This document shows positions 8,998 to 16,816 of a stretch of DNA of 64,000 nucleotides, one piece after another. The first letter of the stretch is position 1. Every line of letters starts with the position of its first letter. The position numbers were made by a program, and so were the translations under genes. Location: positions 1 to 64,000 of the forward strand of contig CAKTTL010000002.1 of NCBI GenBank assembly GCA_934615235.1, given 5' to 3'. Below the pieces are notes generated by a model that saw nothing but the letters and a program-made list of their open reading frames with translations, had not been told where the DNA came from and searched no databases. Source of the DNA: an uncultured Clostridia bacterium (GTDB lineage Bacteria > Bacillota > Clostridia > Christensenellales > Aristaeellaceae).

Positions 8998-9162
8998 TAG
9001 GGTGTATCTGAAAAATTCCCTGAGGCTCCATCACGGCGTCTTTTCCGCCATTTCAGCGTCGGAAAATCTCGATTTAGGCCCACTAAACCTTCGATTTTCC
9101 TCCTTGAACTGACGAAAAAATCCGCTCGCGCTGTCGCCTCTTCCTTTTTCAGATACACCCTA
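8998..9162. repeat. MITE-like inverted-repeat element, copy 1
   Basis: This 165-bp element is bounded by TAGGGTGTATCTGAAAAA and its inverted complement, and has a second internal inverted repeat (GGAAAATC...GATTTTCC). Near-identical elements lie at 23466 and 41168. It has no coding capacity of its own; the short frames in it are by-products. Its right end touches the AAGGAG ribosome binding site of the AraC gene. Confidence 0.9.
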
Positions 9163-9171
9163 AGGAGAATT

Positions 9172-10149
9172 ATGAAAAGCGATATTTTGACGGACTATTA
9201 CCGGCCCCTTTTGGAGCGCAACAATTTTCATCCCGTCCCGTGTCCGGAAAAATTCAGCCCGGCGGGGCAGTGCTGGAAGATTGCGCCTGCGCCTGCGGTT
9301 GGCGAAGGCTTTTACTGGGTCTACGCGAAGCAGGATCTGTTCGATATCAAAATCCACGATTTTTATTTCAACGACGATTGCTGTCTGGATATGGCGATCC
9401 CCGAATGTATCAGCATCCAGCGCTACGACTCCATTTCCGGCGAGGAACTGAACCCCTACCGCCGGCTGTCGGCCGGAGATATTCAGACCATTGTGGGGGG
9501 AAAACAGCGCTATCGCGCTTTAATTCATAAGCGCATCCCCATTCATTCCGTCGGCATTGAAATCCTCCCGGCCTATTACGATGATTTCCTCAGGCAGCAG
9601 TATCCGGATCTTTATTTCGATCTCCCGTCCGCCTTTCAAAGCATAGATCAGGCGGCGGATTTTCCTGCCATGTCCAAGCTGCTGTTTGAAATTGAAAATT
9701 ACCGGGGCGACGGGGCGGCGGCCGCGCTTTTTTACGAGGCCAAGGTTACGGAGGCGATTGCTCTGGTCGTGGACGCATGGAAGCGGCAGAGCCAGAAGCG
9801 GGAACGGCCGCTCTCGGCGGAAGACGAGGAAAGCCTGCGAAACGTCGTCAGCTATATCGCCGATCACTATGCCTTCGATATTCCGCTGGAGCGGCTGGCG
9901 AATATCGCCTGCATGAGCGAAAGCAAGCTGAAAAGCTGCTTCAGGCGGCAGTTTGGGTGCAGCGTTACGCAGCATATTCAGGGCAGGAGAATGAGCCAGG
10001 CGGAGCATCTGCTGATCAATACCGATTTTACCATGGGGCAAATCGCTCAGATGATCGGCTACACGACCTCCAGCCGGTTTGCGGAGCTGTTCAAAAAGAG
10101 TACGGGCATTCTGCCGATCGAGTATCGGAAGCTGGCAAGACGGGGATAG
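9172..10149 (+). CDS. AraC-family regulator of the ECF/ABC operon
   Basis: A 325-residue regulator. The last 100 residues form a two-helix-turn-helix AraC domain: LANIACMSESKLKSCFRRQFG, then FTMGQIAQMIGYTTSSRFAELFKKSTGILP. The N-terminal 200 residues are a sensing domain without a recognisable cupin signature. The DNA-binding half resembles the PchR/YbtA group, which controls siderophore uptake genes in response to the ferri-siderophore. The gene is divergent from the ECF/ABC operon and separated from it by about 340 bases, so it most likely controls that operon. The ATG follows AAGGAGAATT. A MITE-like repeat fills most of its untranslated leader. Confidence 0.85.
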   Translation: MKSDILTDYYRPLLERNNFHPVPCPEKFSPAGQCWKIAPAPAVGEGFYWVYAKQDLFDIKIHDFYFNDDCCLDMAIPECISIQRYDSISGEELNPYRRLSAGDIQTIVGGKQRYRALIHKRIPIHSVGIEILPAYYDDFLRQQYPDLYFDLPSAFQSIDQAADFPAMSKLLFEIENYRGDGAAAALFYEAKVTEAIALVVDAWKRQSQKRERPLSAEDEESLRNVVSYIADHYAFDIPLERLANIACMSESKLKSCFRRQFGCSVTQHIQGRRMSQAEHLLINTDFTMGQIAQMIGYTTSSRFAELFKKSTGILPIEYRKLARRG

Positions 10150-10176
10150 GCGCGCCGGATGTTTTCGAAAAAACTG

Positions 10177-10205
10177 TTGAAATTAGCCGCGGGTTATGGT
10201 ATAGT
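10177..10205 (+). promoter_or_regulatory. Promoter of codBA
   Basis: TTGAAA (10177-10182) and TATAGT (10200-10205) are separated by exactly 17 bases. Transcription from here would begin just before the PyrR-type attenuator and give a leader of about 160 bases before codB. Confidence 0.7.
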
Positions 10206-10220
10206 ACAACCGCTTCAGAT

Positions 10221-10316
10221 GTCTTTAAGACGGTACAGAGATGCCGATAAGACTGCGAAACGTTGTTTTGCGTATAATCGGCCTGTACCCTGCTCGAGGG
10301 GACAGGCCGTTTTTTT
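10221..10316 (+). promoter_or_regulatory. PyrR-type transcription attenuator of codBA
   Basis: A hairpin CGGTA-CAGAGA-TGCCG (10231-10246), flanked by purine-rich sides, matches the PyrR binding loop, including its CNGNGA hexaloop. Bases 10232-10238 (GGTACAG) are perfectly complementary to 10283-10289 (CTGTACC), which lie in the 5' arm of the downstream terminator. This gives the three expected structures: binding loop, antiterminator and terminator. By the known mechanism, PyrR bound to UMP would stabilise the loop and allow termination. Confidence 0.8.
10279..10316 (+). terminator. Attenuator terminator before codB
   Basis: CGGCCTGT pairs with ACAGGCCG, extended by CCC/GGG, and seven T follow (10310-10316). 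It is the terminator arm of the PyrR-type attenuator and also stops read-through from the AraC gene. Confidence 0.85.
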
Positions 10317-10373
10317 CGCTGATGAGACTTCTGAAGAAAATACAATCTGCCAACGCAGAGGAAGGAAGTCGTC

Positions 10374-11639
10374 ATGACAACGAAAACCAAACCGCCTCAG
10401 GATGTGGACTACACCGGCGAGCGCGTGCCCGCTTCGGCGCGCAAGGGCTTCTGGCCCATGTTCTTTATTATGCTGGGCTTCACGTTCTTCTCTGCCAGCA
10501 TGTGGACCGGCGTGGATCTGGCCAACGGCCTGGATTTGCAGGGCTTCGTCTGGACCATTCTGCTGGGCGGCGTGATTCTGGCCGCCTATACCGGCGCGCT
10601 GGGCTATATCGGCTGCAAAACCGGCCTGTCCTTTGATCTGCTGTCCCGCCGCGCGTTCGGGAGCAAAGGCTCCTATCTGCCTTCCGCGCTGATTGCGCTG
10701 ACGCAGATCGGCTGGTTCGGCGTAGGGGCGGCGATGTTCGCCATTCCCGCGGCGCAGGTGCTTGCGCCCGAATCCACGATCCTGCCGTATCTGCTGGTGC
10801 TGGCCGTAGGCGTGTGCATGACCACGTCGGCCTACTTTGGCATCAAGGGATTGGAAATCGTATCCTACGTCTCCGTGCCGCTGATTGCGATCCTGGGCAC
10901 TTACGCCATGGTGACCGCCACCGTGCAGGGCGGCGGCCTTGCCGCGATCTTCGCCAAATCCACCGGCAAGCTGACGATCTTCTCCGGCGTGGGGCTGGTG
11001 ATCGGTTCATTCGTCAGCGGAGGTACCGCCACTCCGAACTTCACCCGCTTTGCCAGGGGCAACAAGGCGGCGGTCTGGACCACGGTCATCGCCTTTTTCA
11101 TCGGCAATACGCTGATGTTCTGCTTCGGCGGCGTTGCGGGCGCGTTCGTGGGCAGCAACGATATTTTCTGGGTCATGATTGAACTGAACCTCGGAATTTT
11201 CGCCTTCCTGGTGCTCGGCGCGAATATCTGGACGACCAACGATAACGCGCTTTACACCGGCGCGCTGGGCCTGTCCAACATCACCGGGAAAAAGAAAAAG
11301 CCCATGGTCATCCTGGCCGGCGTGATCGGAACGCTGGCAGCCATGTGGCTGTATTACAACTTCTGCAACTGGCTGACGCTGCTCAACGCCACGCTGCCCG
11401 CCATCGGCGTGATCCTGATCGCGGATTTCTTCCTGCGCCGGGAGCACTATGAAGGCGAAGAAAAAGCCGCTTCGCCCGTCAACTGGGCGGCCATCATCGG
11501 CGTGGCGGCGGGCGCGCTGGTGGGCAACCTGACGGGCGGCAACCTGATTCCCGGTTTCTCCTTCGGCATCGCCGCCATCAACAACATGCTGGTCGCCCTG
11601 GCCTGCTATCTGGCGGGCGGACTGCTGAAGCGCAAATAA
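10374..11639 (+). CDS. codB: Cytosine permease CodB
   Basis: A 421-residue transporter of the nucleobase:cation symporter-1 family with about 12 hydrophobic segments. The start region ([20 protein letters not shown]) and the middle ([25 protein letters not shown] segment, about 215-235) fit cytosine/purine permeases. It imports cytosine for the deaminase encoded 16 bases downstream. The ATG at 10374 follows GGAAGGAAG. A PyrR-type attenuator upstream predicts that expression falls when UMP is abundant, which suits a pyrimidine salvage pair. Confidence 0.92.
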   Translation: MTTKTKPPQDVDYTGERVPASARKGFWPMFFIMLGFTFFSASMWTGVDLANGLDLQGFVWTILLGGVILAAYTGALGYIGCKTGLSFDLLSRRAFGSKGSYLPSALIALTQIGWFGVGAAMFAIPAAQVLAPESTILPYLLVLAVGVCMTTSAYFGIKGLEIVSYVSVPLIAILGTYAMVTATVQGGGLAAIFAKSTGKLTIFSGVGLVIGSFVSGGTATPNFTRFARGNKAAVWTTVIAFFIGNTLMFCFGGVAGAFVGSNDIFWVMIELNLGIFAFLVLGANIWTTNDNALYTGALGLSNITGKKKKPMVILAGVIGTLAAMWLYYNFCNWLTLLNATLPAIGVILIADFFLRREHYEGEEKAASPVNWAAIIGVAAGALVGNLTGGNLIPGFSFGIAAINNMLVALACYLAGGLLKRK

Positions 11640-11655
11640 CGCGGGAGGGAAAATC

Positions 11656-12891
11656 ATGCTGTATCAAAACCTGTATCTGGAAAACGCGACGGAAACCTGC
11701 GATATTCGCGTGGAAAACGGCGTCTTCACGCAGATTGCTCCGGCGCTTGCGCCGCACCCTGGCGAAGAATGCCGGGATTACGCCGGAAAGCTGGCGCTTG
11801 CGCCGCTGATTGAAAGCCATGTTCATCTGGATACCTGCCTGACCGCGGGCGATCCGGTCTGGAATATGTCCGGCACGCTGTTTGAGGGCATCGAATGCTG
11901 GGCCAGGCGCAAGGAAAAGCTGACAAAGGCGGATGTGCGGGAGCGCGTGCAGCGGGCGGTCAGGCTATATGCCGTCAACGGCATACAGCATATCCGAACC
12001 CATGTGGACGTGACCGACCCGAAGCTTACCGCCATGGAGGCGCTGCTCGAGCTGCGCGAGGAACTGCGCGATGTGATGGATATTCAGATCGTCGCCTTTC
12101 CGCAGGAGGGGATTGAAAGCTATCCCAACGGGCGGCAGCTGATAGAAAACGCGGTGCGCATGGGCGCGGACTGCGTGGGCGCGATTCCGCATTTCGAATT
12201 CACGCGGGAATATAGCGTTTCGTCTCTGAACTTCGCCATGGAACTGGCGCAGAAGTACGATAAGCTGGTGGATGTGCATTGCGATGAAATCGACGACGAG
12301 GCCTCCCGCGGGCTGGAAACGCTGGCCGCCAGGGCCTATGAGACCGGCCTGACCGACCGCGTAACCGCCAGCCATACCACGGCGATGCATTCCTATAACA
12401 ACGCTTATGTGCAGCGGCTGATGCGTCTGCTCAAAATGAGCCGGATCAACTTTGTCGCGAATCCCCTGGTCAACACGCACCTGCAGGGGCGCGTCGACAC
12501 CTATCCCAAGCGGCGCGGCGTCACCCGCGTCAGGGAGCTGACCGAAGCGGGCCTGAACGTCTCCTTCGGCCACGACGATATCTTCGATCCCTGGTATCCC
12601 ATGGGAACCGGCTCTCTGCGGGATGTGGTCTTCATGGGCCTGCATGTATGCCAGATGATGGGCTACGAGGACATTATGAACGCCTATCGCTTTATCTCCA
12701 CCAACGCGGCCAGAACCCTCCATCTGGGCGACAGCTACGGCGTCAAGGTGGGAAACCCGGCCAGCTTTATTGTGCTGGACGCGAAGAATTATTACGACGC
12801 GCTGAATCAAAACGCGACGGTGCTGCTCTCCTGCCGCAAGGGAAAGCCCATTGCCCAGGGGACGCCCGGCAGCCGGGAAACGCTGTTCTGA
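11656..12891 (+). CDS. codA: Cytosine deaminase CodA
   Basis: A 411-residue amidohydrolase that converts cytosine to uracil and ammonia. Metal-ligand motifs are in place: HVHLD at residues 55-59, [11 protein letters not shown] near 210, SHTTAM near 240 and GHDDIFDPW near 305, the last carrying the Asp ligand and substrate contacts of CodA. Length and order match bacterial cytosine deaminases rather than generic dihydroorotases. It follows codB by 16 bases with a GGGAGG site and ends 30 bases before a strong hairpin. Uracil formed here would feed UMP synthesis through uracil phosphoribosyltransferase, which is not in the window. Confidence 0.93.
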   Translation: MLYQNLYLENATETCDIRVENGVFTQIAPALAPHPGEECRDYAGKLALAPLIESHVHLDTCLTAGDPVWNMSGTLFEGIECWARRKEKLTKADVRERVQRAVRLYAVNGIQHIRTHVDVTDPKLTAMEALLELREELRDVMDIQIVAFPQEGIESYPNGRQLIENAVRMGADCVGAIPHFEFTREYSVSSLNFAMELAQKYDKLVDVHCDEIDDEASRGLETLAARAYETGLTDRVTASHTTAMHSYNNAYVQRLMRLLKMSRINFVANPLVNTHLQGRVDTYPKRRGVTRVRELTEAGLNVSFGHDDIFDPWYPMGTGSLRDVVFMGLHVCQMMGYEDIMNAYRFISTNAARTLHLGDSYGVKVGNPASFIVLDAKNYYDALNQNATVLLSCRKGKPIAQGTPGSRETLF

Positions 12892-12920
12892 CCGGCGGGC
12901 GCAAACTGTATTGAACAAAA

Positions 12921-12970
12921 AAAATGCGGCTATGGTGTGAAAGGAAACTTTCGCACCATAGCCGCATTTT
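12921..12970. terminator. Bidirectional terminator between codA and the M42 genes
   Basis: A perfect 17-bp stem (AAAATGCGGCTATGGTG and its complement) is extended by GAAAG/CTTTC and capped by a GAAA loop. A run of A on its left and TTTT on its right provide U tracts in both directions. It serves two convergent operons. Confidence 0.9.
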
Positions 12971-12983
12971 GTCAGTCGGGCGT

Positions 12984-13976
12984 TTATTCCAGCCCTTCCA
13001 CGTACGCTTTCAGCAGCGCGACGGATTGCTCCATATCGCGCAGGCTGACGGTTTCAACGGGGGAGTGGACGTAGAGACAGGGGATCGAAAGCGTGCCGGA
13101 GGGAATGCCGCCGCGCGTGGTGACGATGGCGGAAGCGTCCGTGCCGCCGTAGGGCAGCACTTCGTATTGGAAGGGAACGCCCGCGCGTCTGGCGGCGGCG
13201 ATGAGCGCGTCGCGCACAACGGGGGTGGAGATGCTGCCGCTGTCCTTGATTTTGACGGCGGGTCCCTTTCCGACGTAAACCGGCATGGGCGGATCGGCTT
13301 TGGGCGTGCCGCCTGCGACGGTCACGTCGATGGCGATGCCGACGTCCGGCTCGAGGGCGAACGCGGCGGCCTTTGCGCCGCGGCAGCCGACCTCCTCCTG
13401 CGTGGAGAAGACGGCGAAAACGTCGTGCTTCGTCTTACCGAGCGACTGGACGAGCTCGACCAGCACGGCGCAGGCGCTGCGGTTATCCATATAGGGCGCG
13501 CTGACGCGCTCGCCGAGGAACGCGGCCTGCAGCGGGAGCGAGCAAACGCTGCCCACCGGCGCGATTTTGAGCGCTTGTTCTTCGGTTTCCGCGCCGACGT
13601 CGATGAAAAGGCGGCCCATCGTGTATTTGCCGTCCGGCAGCGGCTCGGAAGAAACCACGCCTTCCGCGCCGTTTTCGAAGACGACCTTGCGCGCGACCAT
13701 CTGCGCCGCGCTCACGCCGCCCAGCGGCGTTACGCGCAGGAAGCCCTTTTCGTCCGCGGCGTATACCATCAGGCCGATGGTGTCCATGTGCGCGCTGAAC
13801 AGGACGCGCCTGCCTTCGCCCGTGCCGCGCTTGACGGCGATCAGGTTGCCCATCGCGTCGGAGAAAAGCTCGTCCACATACGGCCGCACCGTTTCCGCGA
13901 TTTTTTCGCGGATGGCGCGCTCACTGCCGCTGGGGCCGAACGGTTTGAGCATTTCAAGCAGCGTATCCTTCATCAT
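12984..13976 (-). CDS. M42-family metallo-aminopeptidase (third of three)
   Basis: A 330-residue M42 peptidase, the family of dodecameric, dinuclear-metal aminopeptidases that trim cytoplasmic peptides. Visible metal and catalytic motifs are SAHMDTIG (His and Asp), MDNRSACAVLV (bridging Asp), STQEEVGCRGA (catalytic Glu and metal Glu), IAIDVTVAGG (Asp) and the final VHSPVETV (His). All expected ligands are present, so it should be active. Its ATG overlaps the preceding stop by 4 bases. With two paralogues it forms a tandem operon reading toward codA. Confidence 0.92.
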   Translation of the reverse strand: MMKDTLLEMLKPFGPSGSERAIREKIAETVRPYVDELFSDAMGNLIAVKRGTGEGRRVLFSAHMDTIGLMVYAADEKGFLRVTPLGGVSAAQMVARKVVFENGAEGVVSSEPLPDGKYTMGRLFIDVGAETEEQALKIAPVGSVCSLPLQAAFLGERVSAPYMDNRSACAVLVELVQSLGKTKHDVFAVFSTQEEVGCRGAKAAAFALEPDVGIAIDVTVAGGTPKADPPMPVYVGKGPAVKIKDSGSISTPVVRDALIAAARRAGVPFQYEVLPYGGTDASAIVTTRGGIPSGTLSIPCLYVHSPVETVSLRDMEQSVALLKAYVEGLE

Positions 13977-15022
13977 ACCGGCAGCACCTCGCTCTTTGTA
14001 AGATCATTGTAAATTTCGGGAAGCGTATCGAGCAGCGCGTTTACCAGCGCGCTCTGCGCGGCAATATCGCTTCTGCGCAGGATGCAGTTGCCGCTGTGCG
14101 AGCCGCGGCAGGGGATGGCGATCGACGCGGCGGGCTTGGCCAGCGCGCCGAATTGCAGACCGCCCATATCGCTCGCGGGCTGTACGCCGCAAAGCTTCTG
14201 CCACGGGATTCCGGCCTTTTCGGCGGTCTGCTCGATGGCCGCGCGAAGCGCGCCGTGGGAAATGCTCGTGCGGCTCATCTGCGCGACGACCGCGCCGCCG
14301 CCGAGCATGCAGATGCGATCCTCGGGCTTTACGTCGCCCAGATCGTTTGCGCGCGCCGTCTCCAGCACAATCGCCAGATCGTTTTCAAGCCGCCGGCTCA
14401 GTACAAGCGCGCCGCGGCAGCCGATTTCCTCCTGCACGGTGAACGCGCAGGTCAGCCGGCCGCGATAGCCGTGCTGCAGCGCCTGAACCAGATTCATGCA
14501 GCTGGCGCGGTTATCGAGCGCGCGCCCGGCGAGGCTGTCCTCGCCGAAGGCGGCGACGGGGCTTTCGAACACGCAGTACGTGCCCATCGGGCAGAGCGCT
14601 TCCGCGCCCGCCTTGTCCTTCGCGCCGACGTCGATGTACATTTCGCTCAAGCGCGGCACGCGCTCGCGGTCGTCGGCCGATTGCAGGTGAATCGCCTTCG
14701 CACCGATAACGCCGGGCGTTTTCTTTTCGCCGCAGGAGACGATTTTCGAAACCGCATTGCGCGGGTCGATTTTGCCGACGGACGTGAAGCGCAGCAGGCC
14801 GTCGTCGCGCGCGCCGGTGACGATGAACCCGGCCTCGTCCATGTGCGCGGCCAGCAGAATATGCGGGGCGGACGCGTCGCCGCCGTCTTTTACGCAGATC
14901 AGGTTGCCGACGCGATCGACCGTGCATTCTGCGCCCGCCTCCAGGCAGAGCACCCTGAGCAGATCGCGGATTTCTTTTTCATTTCCCGAAACGCCATGGG
15001 CGGCGCAAAGCTTCTCAAGCAT
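13973..15022 (-). CDS. M42-family metallo-aminopeptidase (second of three)
   Basis: A 349-residue M42 peptidase. The start is placed at the ATG at 15022; upstream extensions are out of register with the family and overlap the previous gene. Motifs seen are AAHMDEAGF, LDNRASCMNLV, TVQEEIGCRGALV, IVLETARAND and the C-terminal CRGSHSGNCIL. The usual Asp of the AIDVT segment is replaced here by Glu (VLETA), a variant also found in some family members. Its start overlaps the end of the first paralogue by 8 bases. It is divergent enough from its two neighbours to suggest an old duplication with different substrate preference or mixed oligomers. Confidence 0.88.
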   Translation of the reverse strand: MLEKLCAAHGVSGNEKEIRDLLRVLCLEAGAECTVDRVGNLICVKDGGDASAPHILLAAHMDEAGFIVTGARDDGLLRFTSVGKIDPRNAVSKIVSCGEKKTPGVIGAKAIHLQSADDRERVPRLSEMYIDVGAKDKAGAEALCPMGTYCVFESPVAAFGEDSLAGRALDNRASCMNLVQALQHGYRGRLTCAFTVQEEIGCRGALVLSRRLENDLAIVLETARANDLGDVKPEDRICMLGGGAVVAQMSRTSISHGALRAAIEQTAEKAGIPWQKLCGVQPASDMGGLQFGALAKPAASIAIPCRGSHSGNCILRRSDIAAQSALVNALLDTLPEIYNDLTKSEVLPV

Positions 15023-16043
15023 CGAACATCGCCTCCCAATCTTCGCCGAGTTCGGCGAGGAACGCGGCCAGCAGCCGCGCGCCCTCTTCAATCGTATCCA
15101 GCGATACGGTCTCGACGGTTGTATGCATGTATTTCAGCGGCAGCTCGATGAGCACCGTCGGCACGCCCGCGCGCGCCATCATCAGGTCGTCCGCGTCCGT
15201 CCAGGTGCCGTCCGCCGCGACGCTCGTCTGTGCGTCGACGCGCAGTTTTTTGCAGATTTCAAACATCCGCTTGTGCAGCGCGGGCGTGATGAACGGCCCT
15301 TCGGACATGACGATCTTCTCCAGCGGGAAGGTGTCGCCCTCGTCGCAGCCGGGCATGGAGCCGTGCGTTACGTCGATGGCGACGCCGATATCCGGATCGA
15401 TCGCCCAGCAGCCGGTCTGCGCGCCGCGCCCGCCGACCTCCTCCTGCGAGGTGGCCGTGAACAGCGCCTGACAGCGCAGGTCCGTGTGCTGCAGAAGCTC
15501 CGCCGCACGCAGCATCATCGCCACGCAGCCGCGGTCGTCGATCGTCTTGCAGGCGAGGCGGTTGTTTTCCAGCTTCGTCGCCGGGCCGTACAGCGTAATC
15601 GGCGTGCCGGGATGGACGATCGCCTTCACGCGCTCCGCCGCGAGCCCGAGGTCGACGAAAAGCGACTGCATTTTATGATTTTTCTTTTCATCGCCGCCCT
15701 GCGGCGCAAGGATAACGCCCGTCATCGGGCCTTCTTCGGTGTAAACCGTAACGCGGCTGGCGGGCAGAATGCGCGGATCCACGCCGCCGATGGAGCCGAA
15801 ACGAATCGCGCCGTCGTCCTCGACCGCCGTCGCCATCAGGCCGATTTCGTCCAGATGCGCGGCGATCATCACGCGCGGGCCGCGGGAGCCCAGCCGCGCG
15901 GTCATGTTCTGCATCGCGTCGACCGTCACTTCATCGCACAGCGGGCGGAAATACTCCGCCAGCCGCTCGGCGACCGGGCCTTCGTCGCCGGAAAGGCCGC
16001 GCACGGCCGTAACGTCGCGCAGGAACGCTTCGATAGAAACCAA
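15015..16043 (-). CDS. M42-family metallo-aminopeptidase (first of three)
   Basis: A 342-residue M42 peptidase with AAHLDEIGLM, IDDRGCVAMML, TSQEEVGGRGAQ, VAIDVTHGSMPG and a C-terminal YMHTTVETVSL. All ligand positions are filled. The first codon is a TTG at 16043 preceded by GGAAGTGG; no in-frame ATG fits. It leads the operon, 56 bases after a consensus promoter. The run of three M42 genes suggests heavy peptide recycling or utilisation; no peptide transporter is adjacent. Confidence 0.9.
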   Translation of the reverse strand: MVSIEAFLRDVTAVRGLSGDEGPVAERLAEYFRPLCDEVTVDAMQNMTARLGSRGPRVMIAAHLDEIGLMATAVEDDGAIRFGSIGGVDPRILPASRVTVYTEEGPMTGVILAPQGGDEKKNHKMQSLFVDLGLAAERVKAIVHPGTPITLYGPATKLENNRLACKTIDDRGCVAMMLRAAELLQHTDLRCQALFTATSQEEVGGRGAQTGCWAIDPDIGVAIDVTHGSMPGCDEGDTFPLEKIVMSEGPFITPALHKRMFEICKKLRVDAQTSVAADGTWTDADDLMMARAGVPTVLIELPLKYMHTTVETVSLDTIEEGARLLAAFLAELGEDWEAMFDA

Positions 16044-16098
16044 CAGACCACTTCCTTCGCAAGGAAATTTTTGCTATAATAAAAAGCAATCCACGGCA

Positions 16099-16127
16099 AT
16101 TATAGCATGGCGGAAATTACCAGTCAA
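16099..16127 (-). promoter_or_regulatory. Promoter of the M42 peptidase operon
   Basis: On the minus strand TTGACT (16127-16122), a 17-base spacer and TATAAT (16104-16099) precede the first M42 gene. The match is close to consensus. Confidence 0.75.
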
Positions 16128-16171
16128 CAAAACCGCCCCGACCGGCGTTAACTATACATCGGGAGGCGATT

Positions 16172-16813
16172 TTGTTGAAGAAAATCTGCATCGTGCTTTT
16201 GATTCTGTCGCTGTATGCGCTCTCTGCCGGGGTGGCGTATTCGACCGCGCAGGGCGCGGTTGATCAGATCCCGTTCGACGCGGGGTGTCTCGACGAGGCG
16301 CACGAGGACGGCGACTTCTCGCTTGAGACGGAAACGGAGCCGCTCGCCGTGCAGCCCGGGCCGCAGATGCTCGACCCGACGCGCGTGTTTCCGCTGCCCG
16401 CCGGGAGCGGCTACAGTTATGAGGACGGTTTTGGCGACGGACGCGATTTCGGCGGTACGCGCTCGCACGAGGGCGTGGATATTATCGTGGACGAGGGCAC
16501 GCCGGTTCTGAGCGCGTGCAACGGGACGATCACGAAAATGGGCTGGCTGACGCTGGGCGGCTGGCGCATCGGCGTGGAGGACGCGTTCGGCGTGTATCAT
16601 TATTACGCGCATCTTTCCGCTTATGCCGAAGGGCTGGAAATTGGCGATACGGTGCGCGCGGGGGACGTGCTGGGGTTCGTGGGCAGCACCGGCTACGGGC
16701 CGGTGGGCACGAGCGACCAGATGATCCCGCATCTGCATTTCGGCGTATATGTAAACGACGTGGCGGTGAACCCGTACCCCTATTTGCGGGCATGGGACAC
16801 GCAGCAGGAATAG
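16172..16813 (+). CDS. M23-family metallopeptidase, secreted or membrane-anchored
   Basis: A 213-residue protein with an N-terminal hydrophobic segment (residues 3-22) that is a signal peptide or anchor, an acidic linker, and a C-terminal M23 (LytM-type) domain. The domain has HEGVDIIVDEGTPV (metal His and Asp), YYAHLSAYAEGL and IPHLHFGVYV (the HxH pair). M23 enzymes cut peptidoglycan cross-bridges or act as non-catalytic activators; the full metal set suggests activity. The start is a TTG at 16172 or 16175, just after GGGAGG. Its stop is three bases before rsmF, so the two are co-transcribed. Confidence 0.87.
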   Translation: MLKKICIVLLILSLYALSAGVAYSTAQGAVDQIPFDAGCLDEAHEDGDFSLETETEPLAVQPGPQMLDPTRVFPLPAGSGYSYEDGFGDGRDFGGTRSHEGVDIIVDEGTPVLSACNGTITKMGWLTLGGWRIGVEDAFGVYHYYAHLSAYAEGLEIGDTVRAGDVLGFVGSTGYGPVGTSDQMIPHLHFGVYVNDVAVNPYPYLRAWDTQQE

Positions 16814-16816
16814 GAC

